The position numbers were made by a program, and so were the translations under genes. Source: a virus. From it: a stretch of DNA of 59,256 nucleotides. Below the pieces are notes generated by a model, which worked only from the letters and a program-made list of their open reading frames with translations, was not told the DNA's origin and searched no databases. Of this stretch, positions 26,715 to 35,275 are shown piece after piece. The stretch covers positions 1 through 59,256 of the IMG/VR virus record IMGVR_UViG_3300028025_001698; one strand, written 5' to 3'. The stretch's first letter is position 1; each line of letters begins with the position of its first letter.

Positions 26715-26732
26715 TCAGTTGTGTCCGACTAA
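26715..26732 (-). promoter_or_regulatory. Divergent promoter-like motif in the fibre cassette
   Basis: On the minus strand, TTAGTCGGACACAACTGA shares the TTAGTCGG half and some A residues with the phage promoter family, but lacks the CTAATAG end. A second TAAGTCGG lies 16 nt upstream. It occupies the only wider gap within this part of the cassette. It may be a weak or decayed promoter. Confidence 0.25.
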
Positions 26733-26746
26733 GCCATCCGACTTAG

Positions 26747-27859
26747 TTAAGTTGATGTGAAATATGTAATAGTGCAAATTATGGGATCGGTAGCACTAAC
26801 ATCGCTAACAATGACATCGTAGTCTGTAACATTAGAGCCGCTGGTAAGTAAACGAAGATACGTGTTACCGCCAGCAGGGGTATAAACTGTACATTGAGTT
26901 TTTGTACTCCAATTTACCCCTGATGTATAAACTGCACCTGTTCCAGCAACAGAAGATGTGAAAGGCAATCCCTTTAGGTATAAATTACCGCTACCGCCAG
27001 AATATGATGATGCGTTTAGGTTAATTGTTGCAGTTACAACTCTACCAACTTTTGTATATGTCCCAATTTGAGTTGAATAACTAACTGTTGGGTCAGAAAC
27101 AGAACCTCCAAAAGTAGGAGTAAATGTCCCCTCCTCATAGTCATCTAGCGTATTAGCGTTTGATGATGCTGATTGAGTTGCGGGGAATGTGATGCCTGTG
27201 CCTGATGATGGAATTGCGCCTCCAACACCAACGCCGTATGGGTTTATCGTAGTACCCGCATCCCATGTAATAGCGTTCCCTGCCGTTCCAGTTGCAGTAG
27301 TTGCGTTAAATGTGTGTGCGCCATCGTATTGATAATACAGAGTTGCCTTGTCGCCGCTGGTTAAATATTTCCAACCACTGTTTAAATAAGCGTTAGAAGT
27401 TACCTCTGCGGTTTTTGCACCTGTTTGTCCACTAAATGTTGCAGCCAAACCAATTTGAATTGCTTTGCTTGAAGCCCAAGAACTTGGAATAATACCTAAA
27501 CCTTGATTACCATCACGAGTAATTATAAAACGAGGCGTAGTTAAATTATTATCATCCCAAACTTGCAATGCCCCTGCTGGTCCTCCACCAGAACCAACCA
27601 TTACATCTAAACCACCTAAAGTCAATGCTCCAGTAAATGCGGAACCAGAAGCAGAACCAAGTCTTGAAGGACCTGCTACTTGCAATCTAACATTTGGAGA
27701 ACTTGTATTAATACCTAAATTAGCGCCATCAAACACCAACCCAGCAGACCCCGTAAGATTCCCACTAGCACCCGCATAGACAACCCGACCGGATGTCAAT
27801 GAAGAATCAATTAAGTCAGGAGTTGTTATACCTGCTGTGCCATCTAAAATAATTGCCAT
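26747..27859 (-). CDS. Tail fibre, 370 residues
   Basis: It starts MAIILDGTAGITTPDLIDSS, typical of phage fibre N termini. A module around residues 115-200 (QGLGIIPSSWASS... NSGWKYLTSGD... GTAGNAITW) is clearly paralogous to one in the 502-residue fibre. The C-terminal part, TLDDYEEGTFTPTFGG...YTKVGRVVTATI, is a recurrent fibre-tip domain. There is no auto-cleaving chaperone domain in this one. Confidence 0.78.
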   Translation of the reverse strand: MAIILDGTAGITTPDLIDSSLTSGRVVYAGASGNLTGSAGLVFDGANLGINTSSPNVRLQVAGPSRLGSASGSAFTGALTLGGLDVMVGSGGGPAGALQVWDDNNLTTPRFIITRDGNQGLGIIPSSWASSKAIQIGLAATFSGQTGAKTAEVTSNAYLNSGWKYLTSGDKATLYYQYDGAHTFNATTATGTAGNAITWDAGTTINPYGVGVGGAIPSSGTGITFPATQSASSNANTLDDYEEGTFTPTFGGSVSDPTVSYSTQIGTYTKVGRVVTATINLNASSYSGGSGNLYLKGLPFTSSVAGTGAVYTSGVNWSTKTQCTVYTPAGGNTYLRLLTSGSNVTDYDVIVSDVSATDPIICTITYFTST

Positions 27860-27878
27860 GTTAATTCCTTAAAAAAGA

Positions 27879-28169
27879 TTACCATGGAACACCCACGGCT
27901 TGTACGGGATTCTTTTGCGCTTCAATCTGAGCATCCAGAGCATCTTCTGTAGCTTGCTTATCAACACCATTAGCCCACACCCATCCAAGCACTGTGGCTT
28001 GTGTCAGGTCTGCATAAGGCGTATTGACTGTGCCATCTGCCCATGAGCAAGTTGAATAGATGGATGCTGTGTGTTCACCATCTACTGCTGTAGCTTGCCA
28101 ATGTGCTGTGGTTACAAAACCATCTGCTGTTTTGCGGTCAAGTTGTGAGATTGTCCAAGTGGTAGTCAT
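27879..28169 (-). CDS. Small fibre-companion protein (DUF7936-like), 96 residues
   Basis: MTTTWTISQLDRKTADGFVTTAHWQATAVDGEHTAS, ending AQKNPVQAVGVPW. I recognise this as a conserved family of short phage proteins beside tail fibres (called DUF7936, as I recall). Possibly a fibre assembly or virion protein; function not shown. Confidence 0.7.
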   Translation of the reverse strand: MTTTWTISQLDRKTADGFVTTAHWQATAVDGEHTASIYSTCSWADGTVNTPYADLTQATVLGWVWANGVDKQATEDALDAQIEAQKNPVQAVGVPW

Positions 28170-28177
28170 GTTAGTCC

Positions 28178-29686
28178 TTAAAGATTAGCGGCATCAAGTC
28201 GTGCCTTGAGTGATTCAATGATTGCTTGTTGTTCTTGGATGCACTTCATCAGCGCATATTGCAAATCTGTTTGGTAGATTGACAAACGCATCTTGGGGGT
28301 TTCATCTTTGCTTGCCCAATTACTTTCCATGACCAACTCAGGTGCAACAGATTGCACATCTTGAGCAATAACACCTAATGTCAGGCCATCATCTTCTTCC
28401 ATGTTTTGGTCAATGTAATTAAATGTCTGAACAGGAATTGCACAAATCTTGTCAAGGTAAGAAGTTGCAGGGGCAAAGTTTGTTTTTTCTCTGCGGTCAG
28501 ACAGGTTAACATTGTTTGCTGAATAGTTAGCAATACCGCCATTAGAACGAACTTCAAATCTTACTGCTGTTGCATCACTTGCAGAATGAAAGAAAAAATC
28601 AGTATTATTAGGTGTTACTGCGCTGTAATTAATTCGCAAACCATAAGGCGTTGAGTTTGTATTTCTAATGTAAGCAACATTGTTTGCAACATTACCTACA
28701 AGTGTAAATGCTGCGCTTGAAATAGTGCTTGTAGTCCCCACCAGAAAGTTACCGCTAGAGTCTATTCTCATGCGTTCTGCCCAAGCAGTGTTGGGGTACT
28801 GCAAGAAGATAATTTCCGAACTTGCCCCCATCTGCATTGTCGCAGCCCATGCGTTCGGGCCAGTGACGCTCTGCATGTAGAAGTTTGGCCCTTGACCAAT
28901 CGTTGAACTTCCATCTGCCCACACAGATATACGAGAACCAGTTGAACCAGTGCTTTGCACACGAAGGCCATTGCTAGTTGCGCTACCAGAGTCAAGCGTC
29001 ATTCGGTAAGTAGTGTCTGTCGTCGTACCGAGCAACAGATTGTTGCTGGCGTTCAGAGTCATCGCCTGAGTAAAGGTGATAGCGTTTCCTGCTGTGCCTG
29101 ATGGGGCTGTGCGCCAAAAGTGACCACCATTTAATTGGTAATAATTAGTTGCTGGAGTTGAAGTTGATTTAATATATTTCCATCCACTAACATACTGAGC
29201 ATTTAGTGATAACTGTAAAGACAACTCATCAGTTGTCATCAGTGATGCAAAATTTGTAATTTGTAAACCAGCAGAAAAAGGAGTTGTCCAAGCACTCGGA
29301 ATAACTCCCAAGCCTAGATTGCCTGAAGTGTCGAGGCGCATACGCTCTGTGCCGTTTGTGCTAAACACCATTGGATGGTTTGTGTCAGTTCTGAGAACTA
29401 CCTCTGTGTCTGTGCAAAGCGCATCAAACTGAACAGGCGTTGTTGTATCAATAATAGTAAGTCGTGGGTTGGCTGACCCACTAATACGAATACCATCTTG
29501 AGAAGTGTTAGAAAGTATGTCTAATTTTTTAGTAGGCGATGCAGTACCAATACCAACATTCTGAGAAGCGTTAATTGTTACCGCAGTAGTATCCGAAGCA
29601 CCAGTTTTTAAAACAAGTGCTCCAGTAGTATCCGAGCTAACAACATAACCAGTTGTTGTGGTTGTTCCTGAAGATATAGAACTCAT
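28178..29686 (-). CDS. Tail fibre with C-terminal S74 auto-chaperone domain, 502 residues
   Basis: Beta-rich fibre repeats (NVGIGTASPTKKLDIL, NLGLGVIPSAW, NFLVGTTS) lead to a C-terminal peptidase-S74/endosialidase-type intramolecular chaperone. The marks are NLSDRREKTN with the Ser/Lys catalytic pair, TFNYID, LTLGVIAQDVQSVAPELV, then LSIYQTDLQYALMKCIQEQQAIIESLKARL, the trimerising coiled coil. This domain cuts itself off after folding the fibre trimer. The mid-region shares a module with the 370-residue fibre. Confidence 0.88.
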   Translation of the reverse strand: MSSISSGTTTTTGYVVSSDTTGALVLKTGASDTTAVTINASQNVGIGTASPTKKLDILSNTSQDGIRISGSANPRLTIIDTTTPVQFDALCTDTEVVLRTDTNHPMVFSTNGTERMRLDTSGNLGLGVIPSAWTTPFSAGLQITNFASLMTTDELSLQLSLNAQYVSGWKYIKSTSTPATNYYQLNGGHFWRTAPSGTAGNAITFTQAMTLNASNNLLLGTTTDTTYRMTLDSGSATSNGLRVQSTGSTGSRISVWADGSSTIGQGPNFYMQSVTGPNAWAATMQMGASSEIIFLQYPNTAWAERMRIDSSGNFLVGTTSTISSAAFTLVGNVANNVAYIRNTNSTPYGLRINYSAVTPNNTDFFFHSASDATAVRFEVRSNGGIANYSANNVNLSDRREKTNFAPATSYLDKICAIPVQTFNYIDQNMEEDDGLTLGVIAQDVQSVAPELVMESNWASKDETPKMRLSIYQTDLQYALMKCIQEQQAIIESLKARLDAANL

Positions 29687-29695
29687 ATTTTCTCC

Positions 29696-32059
29696 TTAAA
29701 TAACAACCCAGCGTTGTCCACTAGCTATGTTCACAGAGTATCCACTCTGAATAGTCATTGGTCCAACAGAGAATCCGTTAGAGCCAGCTGCAATAGTTTG
29801 ATTAGTTGATACAGAATCTGCGTTCTGTGTGATAGGACCACCACCAGTAACTACAGTTTCCCATGTTGCTGTTGTACCGTCTGTCTTAAGATATTTATTA
29901 GCATTACCTGTTTGAGAGGGTAGTGCATCTACTGTAGCCCATGATGTTGATGTACCGTCTGTTGTAAGATATTTACCTGTATTACTTGTTTGACTAGGTG
30001 CAAGAGCATTAAACGCAGTATTAGCAGTTGTCTGCCCTGTACCACCATTAGCAATAGCTACTGTGCCTGATACATTACCTGCTGTTAAAGCCGATTGAGC
30101 TGTTTTAGTCCACAAGCTTGTTGAGCTATTATATACAAGAGTATCACCGTTTGTAGGTGACTGAGCTGACACATCATGTAGCTCATCCATCTCATAACCG
30201 TTTTGAATCTTAACTTCAATAGTGCCTTGATTAACGTGGCTATAAGTTACAATACCTACATATACTAAGTGAATAGGTGCGTAAGGTTTAGTGCTTGTAT
30301 AGGTACCTGCAGTAGTTCCGCTAAGATACAACTGAGTACCGTTAGCAAAAGCAGAAGTATTAAGACCACTAACTACACCTGTAACAACTACATAACCGTT
30401 ATTGTTATTAGATATATCTGCTTGTATAACACCAAATGTTTGTGCTGATGTAGCGTCTGCATTAGCTATTGCTTTAGATACAAGAGCTTTGTTGCTTGCA
30501 GCTCCGCTAACATATACAACAGTACCTTTAGTAAGTGTTGCACCAGTTTCATTACGTACTTGAGCAATTAAAGTAGCAGTATTAAGAGCAGTACCTACAG
30601 ACAAGTCTCGTACAGTACCTGTAGGACTAATCACTACACTACCGTCTGCTGATGTAATAGAACTGATAGCATTATCTGCTAATATACCTTGTGCGGCAGT
30701 AGCAAACGCTGTACTGTTTTGAGTAGCCGCAGTACCTAATCCAGAAATGTCTGTGTTAGATAAAGTAATTGCACCTGTACGACCAGCTACGGAAGTAACT
30801 AAGTTAGTCTGATCAATTTTTTGCCATGCTGTACCGTTAAATATAGCCCAGTCACCAATGACCCAGTCTGTGACTCCATCAAGGTTAGTACTACCTGAAA
30901 CAGATACTACATAGTATGTTCCTTGAGTACCTACACCAGATGCAAGTGTTGGTGTATTAGTAGATGCATTCCATGTACCACCATATATAAGACCACCAGT
31001 GAGACTCACCCATTGTGTATCATAATTAGTGCTACTTAATTTAGCAAGAACTTGTCCTGCAGAACCGCCTGTAGCAATTCCTGGGGTGTTCATCCATGCT
31101 GAACCAGTATATACCTTCATGATACTACTGGTTGAATTAAAATACATAGCTCCTGTTATCAGAGCATTACCATCATTGTCTACTGTTGGATCACTGGTCT
31201 TAGCACCAAGATAACGGTCATCAAATGAATCATATGAAGCAGCCGCAGCTGTTGCACTTGCAGATGCACTTGTAGCACTATTGCTTGCGTTTGTAGCCTG
31301 TGTTGTTGCAGTGCTTGCACTTGCCGCAGAGTTAGTTGCTGATGTTGCACTTGCAGATGCACTATTGCTTGCATTAGTTGCATATGTAGATGCATTAGTT
31401 GCTTGGGTAGTAGCTATCCCTGCTTGCGTAGTAGCAATACCCGCTTGTGTAGTTGCTGTTGTTGCGGATGTACTAGCAGACGTAGCTGAGTTAGACGCAT
31501 TAGTTGCCTGTGTTGTAGCAATACCAGCTTGAGTACTAGCAGTAGATGCGCTATTAGCGGCATTAGATGCTTGTGTTGTTGCAATACCTGCTTGAGTAGT
31601 TGCTATACCCGCTTGAGTCGTAGCAGTAGAAGCACTGGTAGCCGCATTAGTAGCCTGTGTAGTGGCTATTCCTGCTTGTGTAGTTGCGGTAGATGCACTG
31701 GTAGCGGCATTAGTAGCTTGCGTAGTAGCAATACCAGCCTGAGTTGTAGCAACTCCCGCCTGTGTTGTAGCCGTAGCCGCACTAGCAGAAGCATTAGAGG
31801 CTTGTGTAGTAGCAATACCCGCTTGTGTAGTCGCTATACCTGCTTGAGTAGTTGCAGTAGTAGCCGCATTTGAAGCGGTAGTAGCAGAACCAGCCGCAGC
31901 TGTTGCTGAGTTTGCAGCCGCAGTTGCACTTGCCGCAGCCGCATCTGCTTGAGCTGCCGCTAGGTTTTCATAACTTGCTGCACTTGTTTCGTCAGTATTG
32001 TCATATTCTCCACCTTTTGAGGCATTAGTAGTAGCTCCTGCTGTTGTAGTATAAGCCAT
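29696..32059 (-). CDS. Tail fibre with long Ala/Thr repeat stalk, 787 residues
   Basis: The first gene of the fibre cassette. N-terminal residues ~1-40 (MAYTTTAGATTNASKGGEYD) may attach to the tail. Residues ~40-280 are a regular heptad-like repeat of ATTQAGI and ATTQASN units, probably a long trimeric stalk. Residues ~290-480 hold knob-like beta domains (YLGAKTSDPTVDNDGNAL, AGQVLAKLSSTNYDTQWV). The C-terminal part has the GNVSGTVAIANGGTGQTTA fibre motif and LPSQTGNANKYLKTDG repeats. It is the longest fibre and lies next to the tail adaptor gene. Confidence 0.8.
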   Translation of the reverse strand: MAYTTTAGATTNASKGGEYDNTDETSAASYENLAAAQADAAAASATAAANSATAAAGSATTASNAATTATTQAGIATTQAGIATTQASNASASAATATTQAGVATTQAGIATTQATNAATSASTATTQAGIATTQATNAATSASTATTQAGIATTQAGIATTQASNAANSASTASTQAGIATTQATNASNSATSASTSATTATTQAGIATTQAGIATTQATNASTYATNASNSASASATSATNSAASASTATTQATNASNSATSASASATAAAASYDSFDDRYLGAKTSDPTVDNDGNALITGAMYFNSTSSIMKVYTGSAWMNTPGIATGGSAGQVLAKLSSTNYDTQWVSLTGGLIYGGTWNASTNTPTLASGVGTQGTYYVVSVSGSTNLDGVTDWVIGDWAIFNGTAWQKIDQTNLVTSVAGRTGAITLSNTDISGLGTAATQNSTAFATAAQGILADNAISSITSADGSVVISPTGTVRDLSVGTALNTATLIAQVRNETGATLTKGTVVYVSGAASNKALVSKAIANADATSAQTFGVIQADISNNNNGYVVVTGVVSGLNTSAFANGTQLYLSGTTAGTYTSTKPYAPIHLVYVGIVTYSHVNQGTIEVKIQNGYEMDELHDVSAQSPTNGDTLVYNSSTSLWTKTAQSALTAGNVSGTVAIANGGTGQTTANTAFNALAPSQTSNTGKYLTTDGTSTSWATVDALPSQTGNANKYLKTDGTTATWETVVTGGGPITQNADSVSTNQTIAAGSNGFSVGPMTIQSGYSVNIASGQRWVVI
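31230..31910 (-). repeat. Tandem coding repeats (Ala/Thr/Gln units) in the stalk
   Basis: About 680 bp of short imperfect tandem repeats encoding ATTQAGI/ATTQATN/SASTATTQ units of 7-14 residues. Codons vary between units, so the protein pattern rather than the DNA is conserved. Such arrays can expand or contract by recombination and may alter fibre length. Confidence 0.75.
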
Positions 32060-32069
32060 TTATACCTCC

Positions 32070-32984
32070 TTAAATAAGTCCACCTGTGTTAAAATTAACC
32101 TGTACGTTACCGCCAGAAGCCCTACGCCACTTTTCTTCTTTATTCAATGAGAATACATTCTCAGCAAATTTCTTTTCATAACGCTGTTCCATCTTTTCAT
32201 CAAATAGATAAGAACCTAAATTGTATAATGCTCCCCATATAAGGAGTCTTTCGTTTTCGTCTCGTAGCCAGTTAGATACTTCTTTACCAACATAATACTT
32301 TGTAGTAACAGGAGTAGCATAAGCAGTTGCTGATGCAGATGTTGCAAAACATTTTGTTACAGAATTTAATGTAGAAAAGTATAGTGGTGTATCTGTGTTA
32401 ACACCTGTAAGAGTCAAGTAAGGTTGGTTAGCATCAAGCAAACCAATAAGATAGTTAACAGGAATAACTGCATATGTAGCGTCTAAAGCAGGAAGTCTAC
32501 GATAGTAGCTGATCTCTACTTCAGCACCAACAGCTAATTGTGGGTGAATAAAGATCTTACCGTCTTTCCACATCCAGTTATATACTGAATACTTTTCACT
32601 ATACAAGTCAAAGAATGTACGTGAGTCTGTTACTTCATTAAATACTTTACTTACATTTGAAGGAAAAGTAGAGTAAGGAGTTTCAAAATTACTCATTGCC
32701 AGAGTACGCACATAAATAAACTGTATCAAATCTTCTGGAATATCAAAAGATGTGTAGGCATTTCCATAAGGAAGTCCTGCGCTGTTGTCACCTGTATTAT
32801 CACCTGCTTCAACAACGTATGTAACAGTTGCTTCAAGTGGAGGGATTCTTAGTGTACGATAGCACTCATCAGCAGAATAACCTAGGCAATCTTGAATGAC
32901 GCTATCTGGAATAGTATTTACTTCGGGTTTGTTTGACCAGTCACGTACTTTGTCTACGAGTGCGTCATATCGGGGGGTTGCCAT
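32070..32984 (-). CDS. Tail adaptor / head-tail connector protein, 304 residues
   Basis: MATPRYDALVDKVRDWSNKPE...; helical ends around a beta insert with VEISYYRRLPAL, followed by VSNWLRDENERLLIWGALYNLGSYLFDE and AENVFSLNKEEKWRR. These segments and the position after the capsid module match adaptor proteins (P22 gp4-like or T7 gp11-like position) that join portal to nozzle. The C terminus, GGNVQVNFNTGGLI, is typical of the group. No enzyme motif. Confidence 0.7.
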   Translation of the reverse strand: MATPRYDALVDKVRDWSNKPEVNTIPDSVIQDCLGYSADECYRTLRIPPLEATVTYVVEAGDNTGDNSAGLPYGNAYTSFDIPEDLIQFIYVRTLAMSNFETPYSTFPSNVSKVFNEVTDSRTFFDLYSEKYSVYNWMWKDGKIFIHPQLAVGAEVEISYYRRLPALDATYAVIPVNYLIGLLDANQPYLTLTGVNTDTPLYFSTLNSVTKCFATSASATAYATPVTTKYYVGKEVSNWLRDENERLLIWGALYNLGSYLFDEKMEQRYEKKFAENVFSLNKEEKWRRASGGNVQVNFNTGGLI

Positions 32985-33003
32985 AGATTATTCTCCTGTA
33001 AAA

Positions 33004-33327
33004 TCAGAGAGCCTTCACGTTACTTGTTTTAAGCAAAGGATAGTCTGTTTCAATAATTTGTTTTAATCGTCTTACATTTGTGGGTTCCTGCATGAATGTA
33101 TCTGAATGAATATCAAGACCATATTTGGTCAAGATATCAATAGCTACAATATCAGGGATAATTGCAAATGAACGGTATGTCCGACCGTTGGCGGCAAATG
33201 AATCTAATTCTCTTTGTTGTGCTGCATAATCTTTGTATGCACTTACATCTTGTACTAGTTGAAAATTCTCTTCATCAGTTTTAACTTGGAAACTATTTTT
33301 GTTTCCGTCTTGTGATAGAAAGCCCAT
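33004..33327 (-). CDS. Hypothetical head-region protein, 107 residues
   Basis: Not recognised by family name. It contains YRSFAIIPDIVAIDILTKYGLDIHSDTF, which reads like a conserved core, and a charged N-terminal third. It lies between the capsid and adaptor genes, so a structural or completion role is likely but unproven. Confidence 0.6.
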   Translation of the reverse strand: MGFLSQDGNKNSFQVKTDEENFQLVQDVSAYKDYAAQQRELDSFAANGRTYRSFAIIPDIVAIDILTKYGLDIHSDTFMQEPTNVRRLKQIIETDYPLLKTSNVKAL

Positions 33328-33344
33328 GTGTCCTCTTGTATAGT

Positions 33345-33632
33345 TTAGTTAGTCATTGCGGCACTAAAAGCACCGTCAATGGTAAAACAACCGTATTCAT
33401 ATTTTGTGTTAGAGCCGTTGAAAGCTGTAACAGCCGCAACAACAATAGCTCCCGCAGTAGTGTCAGCACCATCATAATATTTTACCTGAGTAATTTTTCC
33501 ACGAATAACATTAGGTGCTCGATAGTCTGAACCAGCGTCCAGAGTATCAGCAGATGTACTAACATTAACTACGTAATTATCAGGAATATATGTTCGAGTA
33601 CCGTTTGTTGCAGTAATTCGTAGAAATTCCAT
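33345..33632 (-). CDS. Small beta-rich head protein (possible decoration protein), 95 residues
   Basis: MEFLRITATNGTRTYIPDNYVVNV... is beta-rich throughout, with little helix and no Cys-rich motif. Size, composition and place two genes after the major capsid protein suggest a decoration or minor head protein. This is inference; no family is recognised. Confidence 0.55.
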   Translation of the reverse strand: MEFLRITATNGTRTYIPDNYVVNVSTSADTLDAGSDYRAPNVIRGKITQVKYYDGADTTAGAIVVAAVTAFNGSNTKYEYGCFTIDGAFSAAMTN

Positions 33633-33643
33633 TTGTGTTCCTT

Positions 33644-34027
33644 TTATATTAGGTCTGAAAAGTGTCTGATCCTATGACAATTAGCACATAGTAAAACACA
33701 TTTATCAAGTTCTTGTTTAGCTTTTTCATTTAGGGAAATAGTATCCCGTAGGAAATGAGCAGGTTCTTTGTTTGCTTTTGTAGACGGGTCTGTGTGATGA
33801 AATTCAAATGCAGCCTGATGTACTACTGCTAAACAGTCATTACATTTACCGCCTTTATAAGCAATAGCTTCAGCTTTTAAACTTCTAGATTTTTCTTTTC
33901 GAAAAATAGACCTACATTCTTTACAATCACAATTGTATTTAATACCACTCTTTTTAAGTTTTGTTAGCACAGAAAATTCTGATACCGCTTTGACTTGATT
34001 ACAAGTCCTACAAGTTTTTGTTTCCAT
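33644..34027 (-). CDS. HNH endonuclease (probable homing nuclease)
   Basis: 127 residues. An N-terminal zinc-binding region (KTCRTCNQV...NCDCKECRS) precedes the HNH core: KGGKCNDC, FEFHHTDP with the paired His, and CVLLCANCHRIRH. The four Cys of the structural zinc site and HH/N/H are all present, so it is probably active. It is inserted directly behind the capsid terminator, a common place for homing genes in phages. Confidence 0.88.
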   Translation of the reverse strand: METKTCRTCNQVKAVSEFSVLTKLKKSGIKYNCDCKECRSIFRKEKSRSLKAEAIAYKGGKCNDCLAVVHQAAFEFHHTDPSTKANKEPAHFLRDTISLNEKAKQELDKCVLLCANCHRIRHFSDLI

Positions 34028-34043
34028 AAATTCCTTATCAATA

Positions 34044-34078
34044 AAAAAGGGGATATGAACTTGTCATACCCCCTTTTT
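34044..34078 (-). terminator. Rho-independent terminator after the capsid gene
   Basis: On the minus strand: AAAAAGGGG paired with CCCCTTTTT, extended after one mismatch by TATGA/TCATA round a 5-nt loop, with a T-run. It lies between the capsid stop (34135) and the HNH gene (34027). It probably sets high capsid expression relative to downstream genes. Confidence 0.85.
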
Positions 34079-34134
34079 AAGGTTGTTGAGGTTATTGCTC
34101 CTCAAGAGTAAGTGATCAGCTTACTCTACCTAAA

Positions 34135-35250
34135 TTAGGCACCCGACAGACCGAAAATCATTCCGCATCCTTTTGGATTCCTACATTCCAAAGTACCCTC
34201 TTCAACGATCTGACCGATGATAGAGTCACCAAGCTGACCGAGGTCAACTTCTTGCAGAGGACGCAAGCTAGCGTAGCTGAACCACATTGGGTCATATACG
34301 AATGCTGTAAAGTTAGCCACATCGTTCACACCAGCAACGTTTGTATTAGAAATACCCATTACGTAGTTAGGAACAACCATGATGTCACCGAAGTCAGACA
34401 TGTAGATTTCAACTGACTGACGGAGCTTGCCATCAGCGTCAATATTTCGACGAACGTTAGAATCACCAGTAGAACCTGTAACGGAACCTGCAGACTGAGC
34501 CTTAGCAGAGAACACACGACGGTTAGCAGGAGACAACATCAATTTAGTAGCTTTACCACCGTTTTCATAGATGCCTTGCATAACTGTGTCAACGTGTGAC
34601 AGAGCCAAAGATACCTTGTCACCAGCGATAACGTTAGCGAATGTACCGCAGACACCGCCACCAGGATTAGTAGGAGCAGTATAGTCACCGGGAACAGCCA
34701 ACACGTTTAGTGCTGTAGCAGGAGTTGTAGTAGCAGCAGTGTAGTTAATCCAAGACTGATAGCCACCAAAAGTACGTGTGCCAGAGCCGTTAGAAGATTT
34801 CCAACTGTTCACCAAGTCAAACTCAACGTCACGACGAAGTTCGGTACCACGCTTTTTGAGCTGGTATGCGTATTCATCAGCAACACCTGCTTGGTCAACA
34901 GCACGCTTAGTGCCAGTAACTGTAACAGTCTTGGAGTTGATTTGTGTGTAGTTACCCAAACGTGTACGGAAGGGTTCTGCAGCTTGAGCCGCATTTTGTG
35001 TATTATATGATACACCCTCGGCTACAGGAGCAGAAGTTGGGGGTGCCAACTCGTCTGTTTGCCATTCGTGAAACACAGCCGTAGCTTTAGTCTTGCCAAT
35101 AGACGACAAGAAAGGTGTCTCATCACGAGAGATCATTGAAATAAAATTCGCTAAGTCTTCACGCTCACCAGCGTTGACAGCGTTACCCGTAGCAGCTGCG
35201 CTACGTGCGGCAGCCTTAGGGCCACCTGTTGCAAAAGTTTGTCCAGCCAT
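34135..35250 (-). CDS. Major capsid protein (SU10-type, HK97 fold)
   Basis: 371 residues forming the head shell. The N-terminal region NFISMISRDETPFLSSIGKTKATAVF and FHEWQTDELAPPTSAPVAEG fits the SU10-like capsid family (DUF5309) with an HK97-type fold. The middle has YGNGGKATKLMLSP-like KATKLMLSPANRRVF and a C-terminal ASLRPLQEVDLGQLGDS. AAGGAAAA precedes the ATG. The gene is preceded by the scaffold gene and followed by a strong terminator. Confidence 0.9.
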   Translation of the reverse strand: MAGQTFATGGPKAAARSAAATGNAVNAGEREDLANFISMISRDETPFLSSIGKTKATAVFHEWQTDELAPPTSAPVAEGVSYNTQNAAQAAEPFRTRLGNYTQINSKTVTVTGTKRAVDQAGVADEYAYQLKKRGTELRRDVEFDLVNSWKSSNGSGTRTFGGYQSWINYTAATTTPATALNVLAVPGDYTAPTNPGGGVCGTFANVIAGDKVSLALSHVDTVMQGIYENGGKATKLMLSPANRRVFSAKAQSAGSVTGSTGDSNVRRNIDADGKLRQSVEIYMSDFGDIMVVPNYVMGISNTNVAGVNDVANFTAFVYDPMWFSYASLRPLQEVDLGQLGDSIIGQIVEEGTLECRNPKGCGMIFGLSGA

Positions 35251-35275
35251 TTGTTATTTTCCTTTTAGTGAGAAA

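Noticed and set aside
31281-31873. Plus-strand open frames opposite the fibre stalk
   Set aside because: They are mirror frames of a GC-biased Ala/Thr repeat, with Cys/Ser/Val-rich translations and no ribosome sites.
31230-31910. Possible CRISPR-like repeat array
   Set aside because: Units are imperfect, lack uniform spacers and stay in one reading frame of a fibre gene.
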